Source: Tetracentron sinense
Taxonomy: Eukaryota; Streptophyta; Magnoliopsida; Trochodendrales; Trochodendraceae
Direction of reading: 5' to 3'
Length of the DNA stretch: 64,000 bases
Assembly: GCA_015143295.1 (NCBI GenBank)
Contig: CM026551.1
Coordinates: forward strand, 47,604,034 to 47,668,033
Numbering within the stretch: the stretch's first letter is position 1; each line of letters opens with the position of its first letter. Below the pieces are notes generated by a model. That model worked only from the letters and a program-made list of their open reading frames with translations, was not told the origin of the DNA and ran no database searches. The translations under genes were made by a program, and so were the position numbers. Shown piece by piece: positions 31,847-44,560 of this stretch.

Positions 31847-32836
31847 ATTATGTCAAAAAGAAACAATGCAATTGAACTCCCTGTATTTGTGCTTTTGCAG
31901 GTGGGCGAAGCTGGAAAAGAGCTAGAGGCTGATGATGAGCGTGGTGTCGTACCGAAGTCAGCTGTACTAGAGCCGAGAATCATTGGAAGAGATCTAGAGA
32001 TTACATTTTCTGCATTTCTGATTTTGTAATTTGTAATAAAACAAATGAAAAATATTATTGAAAAATCACAGAGTCCGGTTAAAATGAGGATTTTTTTTTA
32101 ATCCCGTGAAAAATATGATGAGGGGAATTATGATAAGATTAAAATTGATGGGCATAAATTAAACCACTTTCGGAGTGTTCTGACCAATATAGGATCCTCT
32201 TTATCACACTTGCCTAGGTCCCTTAGATTAACCCTCAATGGTGCAACAGCAAAAGACTATTGCTTGAATTGTAACTGCTTTTGTTCCCAGTCCGAGTATT
32301 GAGAGAGTTGGTGATGATGTAAAATTAACTGCTGCAGCTGATTTCTCCCCCCCCCCCTCCTTTTTTACCTTTTTGCCCCTGATGTCAGTTACGGTTTTCA
32401 ACAAGTCTGGCCTGCGTAATTTTTGCTCATCGACGCCCCAAAAAGGTCTTCATCATGCCCGCGGTAATTTGATCTTGCCATGACTTGACTTTTTACTCGC
32501 AACGCCCTTTCGGATTTTCATTGTGCCCTTTCAAGTCATGCTTTATAGCTTTCTCTCAGTCACTCTAATCTGTCATCGCCTGAACTAATGTATGCATATG
32601 CGTAGTTCAATTTTAAGTTCCATGGTTATCATTGATCCGAGAGGACTTTAATGGTAGGACGAAACGTAGGCTATGGTTAGGGTTTTTGAAAGAAATGATG
32701 AAGACTCAAAGATTATGATAATTGGGAAGAACTGAGACATTTGCTTGCTTTGGGGTTTTCTTCCTTTTCTCCTTATGCTATTTTCTCATTTGTCTTGCTT
32801 TTCCTTCCCTAACTTTTTCACAGGGCATTAAAAAAA

Positions 32837-33130
32837 CTGCCTCAGTGTATGAACATTGGGGTAACTCTAACTTTTCGCTTTTGCCCACTTGTACTGCTTT
32901 GATTTTCCCATTTTTGTTTTTTATTTTTTTTATCATGGGGGACAAAAACAACTGCCCCAGTGTACAGACACTAGGGTACTTTGAATTTCAGCTTAAGCAA
33001 TTGACTCTTTTTCTTTCTTTCGTAATTGATCACAGGAGTACAAAAACTGCCCCAGTGTATGGATATTGGGGTAACTTGAACTTTTGGCTTTACTTGATTG
33101 TACCCAAAATGCCCCAGTGTGGGTGCAAAA
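32837..33130. repeat. Repeated CCCCAGTGT stem-loops in E1
   Basis: Three spaced copies (about 32837-32864, 32952-32978, 33048-33074) of a stem-loop whose arms are CCCCAGTGT and ACACTGGGG with a short loop. A half copy (CCCCAGTGTGGG) lies near 33112. They sit in the noncoding tail, between the integrase scrap and the 3' LTR. Confidence 0.65.
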
Positions 33131-36100
33131 TGTCCCAGTTTGGGTGTGAAACGAATGTTAGAGCTCAAAGGGCTAACTAAATGATATATTATGTTGATGG
33201 GAGATAAGCAAGGATGGCCTCTCTTCCTTTCAAAGTTAACCATGTAACTCAAGATTGAACTATGCATAGTACCTTTCGAGAGAGTCAAAATTAATTGGCT
33301 CGGGAAGATCTTCTACATTTGCTATGATGAGAGCACCATCAGAAAGAAACATTCAAACCATGTAGGGATGATTTGGCTTGAATTATTGATGTGAATCAAT
33401 TTGTGTTGGAAGCATCATTGTCTTTGAAGTAAACTCGGGTCGTCATATTTTGGCTTTCATCATGGAATTGCACCACCTGATATTCGATATGCATGAAAAT
33501 CTTTCAATTATCTGCTTCAGGTTCTTATTTGCTGCTTTAATGGCTACATTCATCTGTGGTTTGTATCGGGAGGAATTGTGATGGGTGATCTTGAACTGCT
33601 TGCATAGTACTTTCATCTGCTGGTTCTTGAAGTTCTTTGCATTATATGTGATTATTTCATTCAAGATCTCATATTTGCATGTCGTCATATGACCAAACAA
33701 ATTTTCAATCATCTCAGCTTGTTGTTTAGCAGCGAGCTGGACTCTTATGTTCACCATCTTGGGCCTCTCCTCTGGACTTAGGTTTTTGGATTTAGATTCT
33801 CCTACATTGGTCTTAACTCTTAATGTCTTTCTCATAACGATCCAAAAAATCTGAAATTTCTTTAGAGGATCCAATTTCTCATATACCCCATCTTCATTTA
33901 TTTCAGTCAAATTCTTTCCACCATATTTTTCAAAAGATTTTTTTTTAATAGCAAAATGCTTGGGAAAACTTTTTTTTTTTTTTTTTTGAAATAGCTTAAG
34001 AAAAGTAAAAATAATTTTTTTAAAAAGTGGCCTTTCGACCTCGGGTGGTAACCAAACATCTAATGAAGCCTTGCTTTATGGGACCATTGAGGTATGGTCG
34101 AGCTTGCACCATAAGGAGGTTACCTCCCAATTCTTCAGCCTTTCATTTGCCCTCAAATGGTAGATTGAATTTTCATTGTCCCTTTGACTGTCGTTCATCC
34201 CTGCCCAGGAGAAAATATCTAATCGATCTGAACCTTCTTTCTAACCATATGGACCTTCATCCCAGTCTTCTTCGGATGCTTTTTCTTGTGGACCCCCATT
34301 TGTTCAAAGATAGAAAACTCAACTATTCTAGCACGTTTAGAGATGTCCAAAATAGATTCACCACAAATTTTGTATCTTTTTTGCTTTTTCGTATTCTTTT
34401 CTTTCCTTATTCTCTTCATCCTCTTCTTTTCCTCTCTTTTTCTCTCTCATCATCTCTTTCTTTATTTTCTCTCTCAGCCTCTCTTTCTTTCTTCTCTATC
34501 TCAGCCTCTCTTTCCTTCATTTCTCTCTCAGTCTCTTTTTCTTTCTCTCCTTTTTCTCTTTCTTCCCCATCTTATCTGATTTTCTCCATTTCTTTGGTAG
34601 AGTCTAATTTACAAGCACGTTTGTACTCACTGAAGTTGCCAACCTCGACAACTACCTCTCCTGAGACTTCATTCTTCATTGGTTGGATATTATTGCAATC
34701 GAAGGGAACCTTTTTCAAGTCTATTGGGAATAGTGGAGTAGGCCAATCCAGTACGATAGGTTGTGGGGCGGGAATTTGGTTGGATGGAGGTGTAGGCCAA
34801 TCGAGCACCACTGGCTATGGTGTGGGAGTATGGTTGGATGGAGTAGGCCAATCAAGCACTACTAGTCGTGGGGTTGGAATTTGATTAGATGGAGAGGTAG
34901 GCCAATCAAGCACTACTAGTCGTGGGGTTGGAGTTTGGTTGGATGGAGAGTAGGCCAATTATCGTGGTGTGGGAGTTTGATTGGGTGGAGGGGTAGGCCA
35001 ATCCAGCACTACTGGTCGTGGTGTGGGTGTGGATGAGATGATGATGGGGGAGGGCCAATTCAAAACAATGGGTTGTCTCTGGACTGATGGTGATACGGTG
35101 TTGGAGATAGGGGAGACTTGACTCTTGTTCAAATGGGCTCGAACTTGGGTTCCAAGTTTTTGGATCAATTGAGATGAGCCGACATTGCATCCTTTCATGT
35201 TTATAACATTGATTGCCTGAGAGGTAGTTGCGATGTTTTCATTATGCATCAGGAGCGAATTTTGACTCTGATTTATGCGTTGTTGCTCCTGTTGAGGCAT
35301 TTTTGCTTGAGTGGGTTGCATGTATGCCTGAGCTGTTACTGATAGTTGAGGCTGGTAGTGTACCTGAAATGGTTGAGAGTTCCCCACATATGCTTTTGTT
35401 GGGGCAGAATTCTCACTACCATGATAGTCTATTACCTTCTGAAAAATTGTATAGTCCATGACTCTCCCGATCTTTATTCCGTCGTCCACATTATCCCATA
35501 TTTGTATGATGGTCGTGAAACTTGACTTGGTTTGAGTCAAGAGATAGCCATTGTAAGGTGGTTTCATTGTTGAAATAAATGTACTAACCATCTCTTTCTC
35601 AATCATAGGAGGTTTGACTTTTGCGGCTGTATCACGCCACCGATAGGCATATTCTCTAAAAGTCCCTATAGTCCTCTTCTCCATCCTAAGAAGGTCGAGG
35701 TGAGTGGGGATTACATCCATGTTATACCGGTAACGTGACACAAATACATCAGCCAGCTCACTCCATTTCTTGATTTTAGATCGGTCAAAATGGGCAAACC
35801 ATTGGAGGGCTCCTCCCGTCAAACTCATTTGGAATAGTTACAACATCAACTGCTCGTTATGCCCATACACCTACAATTCCTCCATAAAGGGTTAGATGTG
35901 CCACAGGACAACCTCGGCCATCATATTTTTCAAAATTAGGGATTCTGAAATTTGGGGGCAGATCAAGTACTGGATACATGCAGAGGTCTGCAACATTTTT
36001 TTTGGGGGGACGGGTCAAAACCCTTAACCATCTTTATATCTTCTTGGGGTTTGGCCACTTGCTCAGCTAGCCCAATCTTAGGGCTTTCTTGATCATGGTG

Positions 36101-36663
36101 AGACATTTTAGGTCAAGCCAAGATGCCTAAACTAACCGCTATGACTGGAGGAATTGGCGAGGTTGGAGCATGTGTTCGCCTTGGTGCAGTATGGGAGGAG
36201 GTGCATTTTGGGCCCCATTGACCATATTTGGAAGACTTTGCATTTGATTTGTGACCAAGGTCTCATTTAGCCTAGATGAGATTTTTGGGCACAACAAGCG
36301 TTGTCTCATATTTTTTAGATCATTGCGGATTTTGGCAAACTCCATCTCCTAATTGTACTTAGGCTCAGAGTGAATCGATACATTGTCTTCCCCCATTTCA
36401 AAAAGCAGGTTTTGCCTGAACTGAAAAAGAGTTTGAATTCTAGACATACTAGGCTTTTATAGCAGAGAGCTAGAGACCTTCTTTGGGTGGCGCAGTGATG
36501 AAAATACCTGCAAAACTAGAGGCAAAAGCAGAGCAAGATAACCTGTCTTATCTTTGATGATGGACAACATTGTTTGTACGAGGTGTGAATTTCTTTAGCT
36601 AAGATTTCAATTTCAAAAAAAAAAATTGAGTCAAAAAGTCGCTGGCAAGTTTTAGGGAGAAAA

Positions 36664-37010
36664 GATAAAAACGGGAAAGAGGGTTAATCCTCTAACTAGG
36701 TTGCCCGTAGGTCTTAGTGGAACAATCAAAAAGGCTAAATAGACGATGGTCCTCTAACTAGGGTCCCCGTAGGTCTTAGTGGAACAATCACAAAGGTGGG
36801 ATAGAGGATGGTCCTCTAACTAGGGTGCCCGAGGTCTTAGGGGAAAAATCACAAATGGCGAGATAGAGGATGGTCCTCTAACTAGGGTGCCCATAGGTCT
36901 TAGGGAAAAATCACAAATGGCGGGATAGAGGAAGGTCCTCTAACTAGGGTGTCATAGGTCTTAGGGGAAAAACTCAGAATCTAGGTCAACTAGATTGCCC
37001 GTAGGTCTTA
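36664..37010. repeat. 62-bp minisatellite in the E1 leader
   Basis: CCTCTAACTAGG recurs at 36689, 36751, 36813, 36875 and 36937, an exact 62-bp period, with a degraded sixth unit near 36983. Sister element E4 has a single unit at about 46128-46185, so the array expanded within E1. Confidence 0.9.
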
Positions 37011-37496
37011 CAGGTTAACAATGACTCACTTTTTAAAAAAAAACTTAGCTAAAGAAACTTCCTTCCAGAACGTATGTCCACCAACAGAGATTAACAACTC
37101 ATATCATCGAATGAAAATTTAAAGTGTCCTCACAAATAATTCTATATGCAGTTCACAGGAGGGTTGACTAAATTCCTCCTAAAAAGGGTCCCACAATCAC
37201 AAAACATCCATGCAGGACATGTGCACTTCTCTTGCTCAAATGATTTGGGTTGGAACGTTCATCGCCGCTTACGGGATGCTATCCACAGGCGCTTAACTAC
37301 GTTGTTCCAAAGATTGGGGTAGGTCCGGATACGAACAAAGGGTGGGTAGTGCATGCGGTGTTCAAACGGTGAAATGCACTAAATAAACAGTGAAATAAAC
37401 AACTAATAGGATAAGCTGGAATAAAAAACAAAAAAAAAATTAAAAGAAAAAATAAAATAATAGAGAAAAATTAAACAAGGCATGAACCCTCCAAAT

Positions 37497-37513
37497 TCCC
37501 AAGAGAGTCGTCA
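37497..37513 (-). other. Primer-binding site of E1 (degenerate)
   Basis: Directly inside the 5' LTR; aligns with the tRNA-Arg-like site of E4 at 46824-46841 but with several differences. Confidence 0.55.
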
Positions 37514-37515
37514 GC

Positions 37516-38726
37516 TGTGCGATAGCCGGCTTGAGTGTTCTCAACCTCACACTAGCACTTTCGCCCTAGTGAGAAGCCGAGAAGTTAGAGTCGCCACCAA
37601 TCAAAAGACAAGGGGTGTGATTGGTCACCTAAAATAAACCTCTTGGTCTAAGAACCAAGAGTCAGGATTCAGGGGTTCCATTATGAGTTGGGGAAGGTGT
37701 TAGGCACCCCAACTCATTCGTCAAATGACGGTTGCCTTTTAATTTCTCTCCATTATTCTAAACTTCCATTATTTAATCTAAAAATAAATAAATAAACTTA
37801 ACTGGTCCTTTTCGGGATTCGGAATGCCCCTCCTCGACCGAATCGAGGCAATTCTCTCTCCACTTTCTTTTATTCCAATTACTTCGAGATTGGAATACAC
37901 CCCTCATCGACCAAATTGGGGCGATTCTCTCTACTTGAGTGACACGCCCCTTTTTCCTTAAATCGGCAAAGGCCAACTCTCTCCTCAATCGATTCGAGAG
38001 AGACCCCGCTTATATTGGTTTTGAAAAAGGGAAGAATTAATTTAATAAAGAAAAGAATCATAATAAAAAAAGAAATCGAAGACATCTTCTTCTCACACTT
38101 TCCTTCGCCCGAGTTTCCACTTCCTCACGATCGTTTGGAGGGAACCTTTAGCCTACTAACAGAAAGTAAGAGAATGAGAGACTTGGACTTGGATGGGTAG
38201 AAGAAGAATCAAAATAAATAACTGGAAAATAAAATCACAAACCTTGTTGCAAACCTTTTGATTGCCCCTCCAATGGATTCCCGTACTCCAAGTCCAAGCA
38301 CCTAAGATGAAAATAACAAAGTAGATCCGAACTCTGTAGCTCCTTCAAGTATGTGAGCTCTTGCTCTCTTCTCCACTAGGGTTTCCAAAGGTTGGGGTTT
38401 TCCAAGTTCTAGAGATTCCAAAATATTCCCAAGACTAGGATTTTTCTGAATAAATGAGAGGGAGGGGGGTGTGAGGCCTTTTATGAAGGTGAAAAAGATG
38501 GATGTTCTCTTTTTTAAGCGATGTGGGACTAAATTTTTTATCAAAAACTCAAACAGTTTTTAACGAATGAATTTCTCCTCTCTTTTGGGCTTGGTCTAGC
38601 TTAGGCTTGGATTGGGCTTTGGCTTAACCTCGGGTTATTTCGGAGTTCGGATCTTCTTCATTGAGTCCATCTTTTGATACTTGGAGCTAAAAAGGGCCTT
38701 TGGCCGTGCAAAATTGGGTGGCTACA
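37516..38726 (-). repeat. E1 right LTR (5' LTR of the element)
   Basis: 1211 bp, beginning TGTGCGATAGCCGGC and ending GGTGGCTACA. It is followed by GTCAT, which nearly matches GTCAC before the left LTR. Confidence 0.85.
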
Positions 38727-38910
38727 GTCATAATTGAAGCGTCCAAGCAATGGCTTGGCAATACAGATTCCCTAGGCAGGGTGACGCCTAGGAGTTGCTA
38801 AGACGATGCCTAGGTGATCAGCATTTATTTTATTCTTTATATTAATAAAAAAAATTTAAGATATTTATATATTACTGAACATAAAGATTAAAACTAAAAA
38901 CATTATCACT
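38727..38910. repeat. CCTAGGCG-family MITE remnant
   Basis: Contains CCCTAGGCAGGGTGACGCCTAGG and GATGCCTAGGTGAT, like the complete hAT-type element at 50225-50450. Its left end was probably displaced when E1 inserted. Confidence 0.5.
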
Positions 38911-39329
38911 CAGTGCATTATGTCACGACCCAAACCAATCAGGATATGATCAAAGAATAATCAAATATTTAGAGTAAAACTAGTCATGTTCAAATTTTAT
39001 TTTATTTTTGTAAATTTTGGCAAGAGTTCCGTTTATATTTTAGTAAAAAAAGTTCTATTACAATGTTTGGTATTTTCTATAATTAATACATCAACAATCA
39101 AGTATCATTATCATAATACTAATGAAAGAGACATCAATCATGCTATTACATCCATCCCACATCAATCTTCAATAATACTCATGCATCATTAGCTCAAAAT
39201 ACATCAATAGTCCAAAATACAATAATTCCCAAGTCAATACATATATCAATGCTTATGTGCTAATAGCAATAGTCCAAAAGGCATTCAAAGTTATATGTCC
39301 AAAAACAAATAGTAAAACCAAGTCCAAGG

Positions 39330-40613
39330 TGTGCGATAGCCGGCCCAGGTCGATCCCCTCCCCACATCCGTGTTTTTCAACCGATGTGAAGCCGAGATCT
39401 GTTAGAGTCGCCACCAATCAAGATTCTGGGTGTGATTGGTCACCCACAATTAAGAACCCTCAATTAAATAAAAAAAACCGAGAATGGGTCCGGGGATTCT
39501 TTTATGAGTTGGGGAAGGTGTTAGGCACCCCACCTCATCCGTCGAGCGACGGTTACCTCTTAACTTTCTCCATTAAATTAATTCGAAATTATTTTCTATT
39601 TTTCTATTATTATTTCGAGAAAAAACCACCCCTCCTCGACCGAGTTAAGGCGATTTCATCCCTACTTGTTTTCTTTTATTTCGAGATTGGAAAGCCACCC
39701 CTCCTCGACCGAGTTAGGGTGAGTTTCTCTCTACTTGCACGGCAAAATCCATTTTCCCTAAATCGGCGAATGGCCACACATCCCTTCTCAACCGAGTTAA
39801 GAGGGGCCCCGCCTACCTTTGGATGGAAAAGAGACGAAACTACTAACAATAATAAAGAAAAGCTTTGAAAGAAGTCGAAGATCTGGTCTTCCGGCCCTTT
39901 CCTTCACCCGGATTTCCTCGTCCGCACAACCGTGAAGAGGGAAATCTCCGAGCTACTCAGAGAAAGTGAGGGAAGAAGAGACTTGGACGGGTAGAAACAG
40001 AGGATGAGGCTGTGGTATACCTTTTCCCTTTATAGATGCTCCAAGTGGTTGAAGAGAAGAGAATGCTTTGACGAGATCCGAACTCCCAAGATTTCCCCTC
40101 CCAAAGTTGGTGAAGATCCCTCCTAGGTTGATGGCTGGAATTTCAGGGATTCGAGGACTAAGCTAGGCTTTTTCAGAGTTCTCCTAGGTTTCAAGTTGAA
40201 AGCCTAAAGGATTCTCCTCTGGATTTTTCAAGATGAGTTATGGGTTGGAGTAAGGCTCCTTTTATAAGGTGAGAAAATGGGGTTTTCACGCTTTCTTTCC
40301 GATGTGGGACTAAAAATATAACCCAAAACCCGTTGGCACGCGAAACGAGGTCGCAATTTAGGATTTACTGTACGCCGCGCCTTTCTAAAGACCGCGGGCC
40401 AGATTTGAGGCAAAAATAAGGGGCGCGCCCTTATGAAGGGCGCGGATCAATTTCAAGCTTAAAAAAAAACCTTGCCCTCTTGGGGCTTGAGCTGGATTGG
40501 GTTTGGGCTTTTTGGCTTTGATCCTCAATATTCGGGAGTCCGGATCTCGTCTTCTCTCTCAGTACTTGGCACCACTGGATTTTCTTAGGTCCATGCAAAA
40601 TAGGGTGTCTACA
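39330..40613 (-). repeat. E4 left LTR
   Basis: 1284 bp, TGTGCGATAGCC..GGGTGTCTACA. The 203-codon plus-strand ORF that overlaps it recurs in the other LTR and is not a gene. Confidence 0.93.
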
Positions 40614-42467
40614 GCTGCCCCTCTTTGCCGGATTTGCTTGCAAAGAACGGCAAAGAAAAATAGACATAGGCCTATTTTGCATGTGAAGATTATTCATACG
40701 TTGTTTTAAATACTAAAAAAAATCATTTTATCAAAATAATTTGAAATCTCGGTAAAGAGGGTGGAAATAAACGGAGATGGGTCCGGCACGTGGACCTTCT
40801 CATGGAACCTCGATCCCCCTCACAGGCTCGATTCGAGTCCTGCGCAAAGTAAACGGCGATGTGAAAAGAGAGTTTCAAATAACTTTTTCTAAAAAATTTT
40901 CTTTAAATCCTTAATCTAACTTCAAGGTGTACGACATACGTTAGGGAATTTTTAACGGAGGTGGTTATGGAATAAACCATCTCGTTACTTGGTATGCTTA
41001 TTAAGTTCGAAAAACAAAACCCAAAGTTTAATGTAGCACGGTTTCCAACCATACAACCATTGATTGATTGCAGGTAAGCGAGGTAAGCATGCTTAAAAAT
41101 CTTTTTTTTTTTTTTTTTTTGTGACCCATTATTGATTCTCCTCTTGCTTTGCAACATAGAGCTCCAGCTGAAAATACTTTTTTGACTCGGATGTGAACTT
41201 TGATATTGCTCCTGGTCCTGCACAGGTAAATACTAGTTAGTTGATATTTCTTTTAAAACATGCATGTTTGGTCATTTGATTCCCTGAAAGTTGTCAGTTT
41301 ATGCAGTATTATTATGTCAAAAAGAAACAATGCACTTTACTCCCTGTATTTGTGCCTTTGCAGGTAGGCAGAACAGAAAAGAGCCGGAGGCTGATGATGG
41401 GCATGGTGTCGCTGAAGTCAACTGAGCCGAGAACCATTGGAAAAGATTTAGAGATTTCACTTTCTGCATTTATGATTTTGTATGTAATTTGTAATAAAAC
41501 AAATGAATAATATTATTGGGAATCATTGCAGGGTCCAATAGGGATCACAAACTTTTCTTTTCTTTTTTTTTTTTCTTTTTTTTTTTTAAAGAGAAAAATA
41601 AAGAAACAAACAAAACAAACAGAAAACTTTCCATCAGTGGGGTCGCACCTACGACGGTTGCCTACGTATCCCTTGAAAAGAGAATCAGACCAGCGTAAAA
41701 CATCCAAGCAAGCACACACTTTTTTTTTTTTTTTTTCTTTGAAAAATATGATGATGAGAATTATGATAGGATTAAAATTGATGGGCATGATTCAGACCAC
41801 TTTCAGAATGTTTAGACCAACATAGTATCCACTTTATCACATTCGCCTAAGTCCTTTGGATTAACCCTCAATGGTGCAACAACTATATGATATCGTCTGA
41901 CCTGTAACTGCTTTTGTTCTCATCCTGAGCATTGAGACCTGGTTATGATGTAAAATTGACTGCTGAAGCTTTTTTTTTTTTTTTGTGCATTTTTTACCCC
42001 TGATGCCAGTTATGGTTTTCAATAGGTCTGGCCTGCGTAATTTTTGCGCATTGACACCCCCAAAGGGGTTTTCATCATGCCCGCAGTAATTTGATCTTGC
42101 CATGACTTGATGTTTTTACTCGCAATGCCCTTTCGGGTTTTCATTGTGCCCTTTCAAGTCATGCTTTTCTTTATAGTTTTCTCTTAATCACTCTAATCCG
42201 TCATCGCCTGAACTCATGCATGCATATGCGTAATCCAATCCTAAGCTTTTATGATTATCATTGATCCGAGAGGACTTTAATGGTAGGACGAAACGTGGGC
42301 TATGGTTAGGGTTTTTGAAAGAAATGATGAAGGCTCAAAGGTTGTGATAATTGGGAAGAACTGAGACATTTGCTTGCTTTTGGGTTTTGTTCCTTTTCTC
42401 CTTGGGCGATTTTCCCGCTCATCTTGCTTTTCCCTTCCCAACTTCTTCATTGGGCATTTTAAAAAAC

Positions 42468-42730
42468 CGCCCCAGTGTATGGACACAGGGGTTACTCTAA
42501 CTTTTTGCTTTGGCCCACTTGTATTGCTTTGATTTTCTCATTTTTGTTCCCCCTCCCGGACACTGGGATACCCTGAATTTTGGCCGAAGCAATTGACCTC
42601 TTTTTTTTTTCTTCTTTCATAATTGATCACAAAAATTGCCCCAGTTTATGAACACTGGGGTACCTTGAACTTTTGGCTTTATTCGGTTGTACCCAAAATG
42701 CCCCAGTGTGGGTGCAAAATGTCTCAGTTT
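42468..42730. repeat. Repeated CCCCAGTGT stem-loops in E4
   Basis: Full stem-loops at about 42468-42495 and 42637-42664, with half copies near 42556 and 42700. They correspond in position and spacing to those of E1. Confidence 0.6.
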
Positions 42731-44399
42731 GGTTGTGAAACGAATGTTAAGGCTCAAAGGGCTAACTAGATGACATATAATGTTGATGGGAGATATGCAA
42801 GGATGGCCTCTCTTCCTTTCAATTTTAACCATATAATTCAAGATTGAACTATGCATAGTACCTTTTGAATTTTTGATAGAGTCCAAATTAGTTGGCTCAG
42901 GAAGATCTTCTTTGTCTATCATGATGAGAGTTCCCCCGGAAAACACCATTCTGATTATGTTGAGATGATTTGATATGGATTCTTGAAGTGAGTCACTTGT
43001 GTGGAAGCACCATCGTCTTTGAGGTAAACTCGTGTCATCATGTTTTGGCTTTCATCATAGAATGACACCACTTGATATTTGATGAACATCCTTCAATTAT
43101 CTGCTTCAGGTCTCTTATTTGCTGCCTCTATGACTCCATTCACCCGTTGTCTATATCAGGAGGAATTGTGATGGGTGATCTTGGATTGCTCGCATAGTAC
43201 TTTCATCTGCTTGTTCTCGAAGTTATTTCATTCGGATCTCATATCTGCATGTCAATCACATTAGCTTGCTGCCTCTGAAGGTCACCATCTTGGGTTTCTC
43301 CTCTGAACCTAGGTTTTTGGATTCAGATTCCCCTATATTGGTCTTAACTCTTAATGTCTTTCTCATGATGATCAAAAAAAAAAAAAAATCTGAAATTTCT
43401 TTAGAGGATCCATTTTGCCCATTTTCATTTATTTCAGTCAAATTCTTTTCATCATATTTTCCCAAAGTTTCTTTTTTTTTTGAAAACAAAAACAAAAACA
43501 AAATACTAGTAAATATAAACTCTCCCTCTTTTTTTTTTTTGAAATAGCCTAATAAAAAAACTCAGATTTTTTTTTTTCTCAATTTTAATTTTCCCATTTT
43601 TTTTGTTTTTTTGTTTTTTTTTGTTTTTTTTGTTTTGTTTCTTTTTTACAAAAAGAGTTGCCTTCTAAATTAATCCCACCCGAGGCCGAAGGCCTATCCT
43701 CGGGTGGTAACCAAGCAACTAATGAAACCTTGCTTTTCGGAGACCATTGAGGTATGGTCGAGCTTGCGCCACCTGATGGGAGCCACCTCCCAATTCATCA
43801 CCTTTTCATTTGCCCTCAAAAGGTAGATGGAATTTTCCTTACCTGCATAAAACAAAATACCTGAGCGATCTGAACCTTCTTTTTGACCATTCTGACTTCT
43901 ATCCCAGTCTTCCTCGGATGCTTTTTCTTGTGGACTCATCTGTTCGAAGACAGAATGCTCTGTTTTCTCAACCTGCTCAGAGATGTCCTCCATAGATCCA
44001 TTGAAGATTTTGTACCCTTTTGCTTTTCCAGATTCTTTTCTTTCAACTTCTCTTATTCTTTCTCTTTTTTCCCCTTCATCATCTCTTTCTTCTTCTTCTT
44101 CTCTCCCATCCTCTTTTTCTTTTTCTTCTCTTTCATCCTCTCTTTTTTCCTCTCTCAGTCTCTATTTCTTTCTTTTCTCCCTCAGTCTCTTTTCCTTCCT
44201 CCCCTTTTCTTTCTTCCTCCTCTTCTCTTTCTTCCTCATCTTCTCTAATTTTCCTCATTTCTTTGGCCAAGTCTGGTTTACAAGTTTGTCTGCACTTACT
44301 GAAATCTTCGACCTCGACAACTACCTCTCCTAGGACTTCATTCCTTATTGGTTGGATATTGTTGCAATCGTAGGGAGCCCTTTTCAAGTCTGTTGGGGT

Positions 44400-44560
44400 G
44401 AGAGTTTGGTTGGATGGAGGGGTAGGCCAATCAAACACGATTGGTCGTGGCATAGGAGTAGGTGGTGGAGGGGTAGGCCAATCAAACACGATTGGTCGTG
44501 GCATGGGATTAGGTGGTGGAGGGGTAGGCCAATCAAACACTACTTGTGGTGGTGTGGGAT
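44400..44560 (-). repeat. In-frame tandem repeat in the E4 gag-like region
   Basis: Units of about 63 bp beginning GGGGTAGGCCAATCAAACAC encode the repeated peptide DWPTPPP plus a Pro/Met-rich spacer on the minus strand. The E1 gag-like region has the same repeat, with more units (about 34736-35040). Confidence 0.8.

Larger units (their letters stand above)
27585..38726 (-). mobile_element. Internally deleted Ty3/gypsy-type fossil (element E1)
   Basis: LTRs lie at 27585-28630 and 37516-38726 and begin TGTGC(A/G)ATAGCCGGC on the plus strand. Flanks GTCAC/GTCAT are a near-matching target duplication. The element reads on the minus strand: 5' LTR 38726-37516, primer site 37513-37497, a leader with a 62-bp minisatellite, a gag-like region (about 34.6-35.9 kb), an integrase scrap (about 33.4-33.9 kb), a noncoding tail with stem-loops, polypurine tract AAAGAGGGGAAGC and 3' LTR. 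No reverse transcriptase is recognisable. It is broken in several places and clearly older than E4, since its LTRs differ by many substitutions and indels. It hosts the solo LTR 29343-31846. Confidence 0.85.

Noticed and set aside
34027-34884. 285-codon plus-strand ORF, Ser/Leu/Phe-rich
   Set aside because: It lies antisense to the gag-like region and downstream Glu/Lys-rich part of E1; the composition is the mirror of a charged low-complexity stretch.
36664-37010. CRISPR-like regular repeats
   Set aside because: The 62-bp units are contiguous tandem repeats without unique spacers, in plant nuclear DNA.
39257-39868. 203-codon ORF repeated at 46900-47382
   Set aside because: It lies in the LTRs of E4, which explains the two copies; no domain is recognised.
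41516-41825. Phe-rich ORFs
   Set aside because: Poly-T tracts inside E4 create them.
43883-44373. Overlapping plus-strand Phe/Ser/Leu-rich ORFs resembling membrane proteins
   Set aside because: Antisense of the Glu/Arg-rich part of the E4 gag-like region, with three frames open at once because of TTC/TCT repeats.
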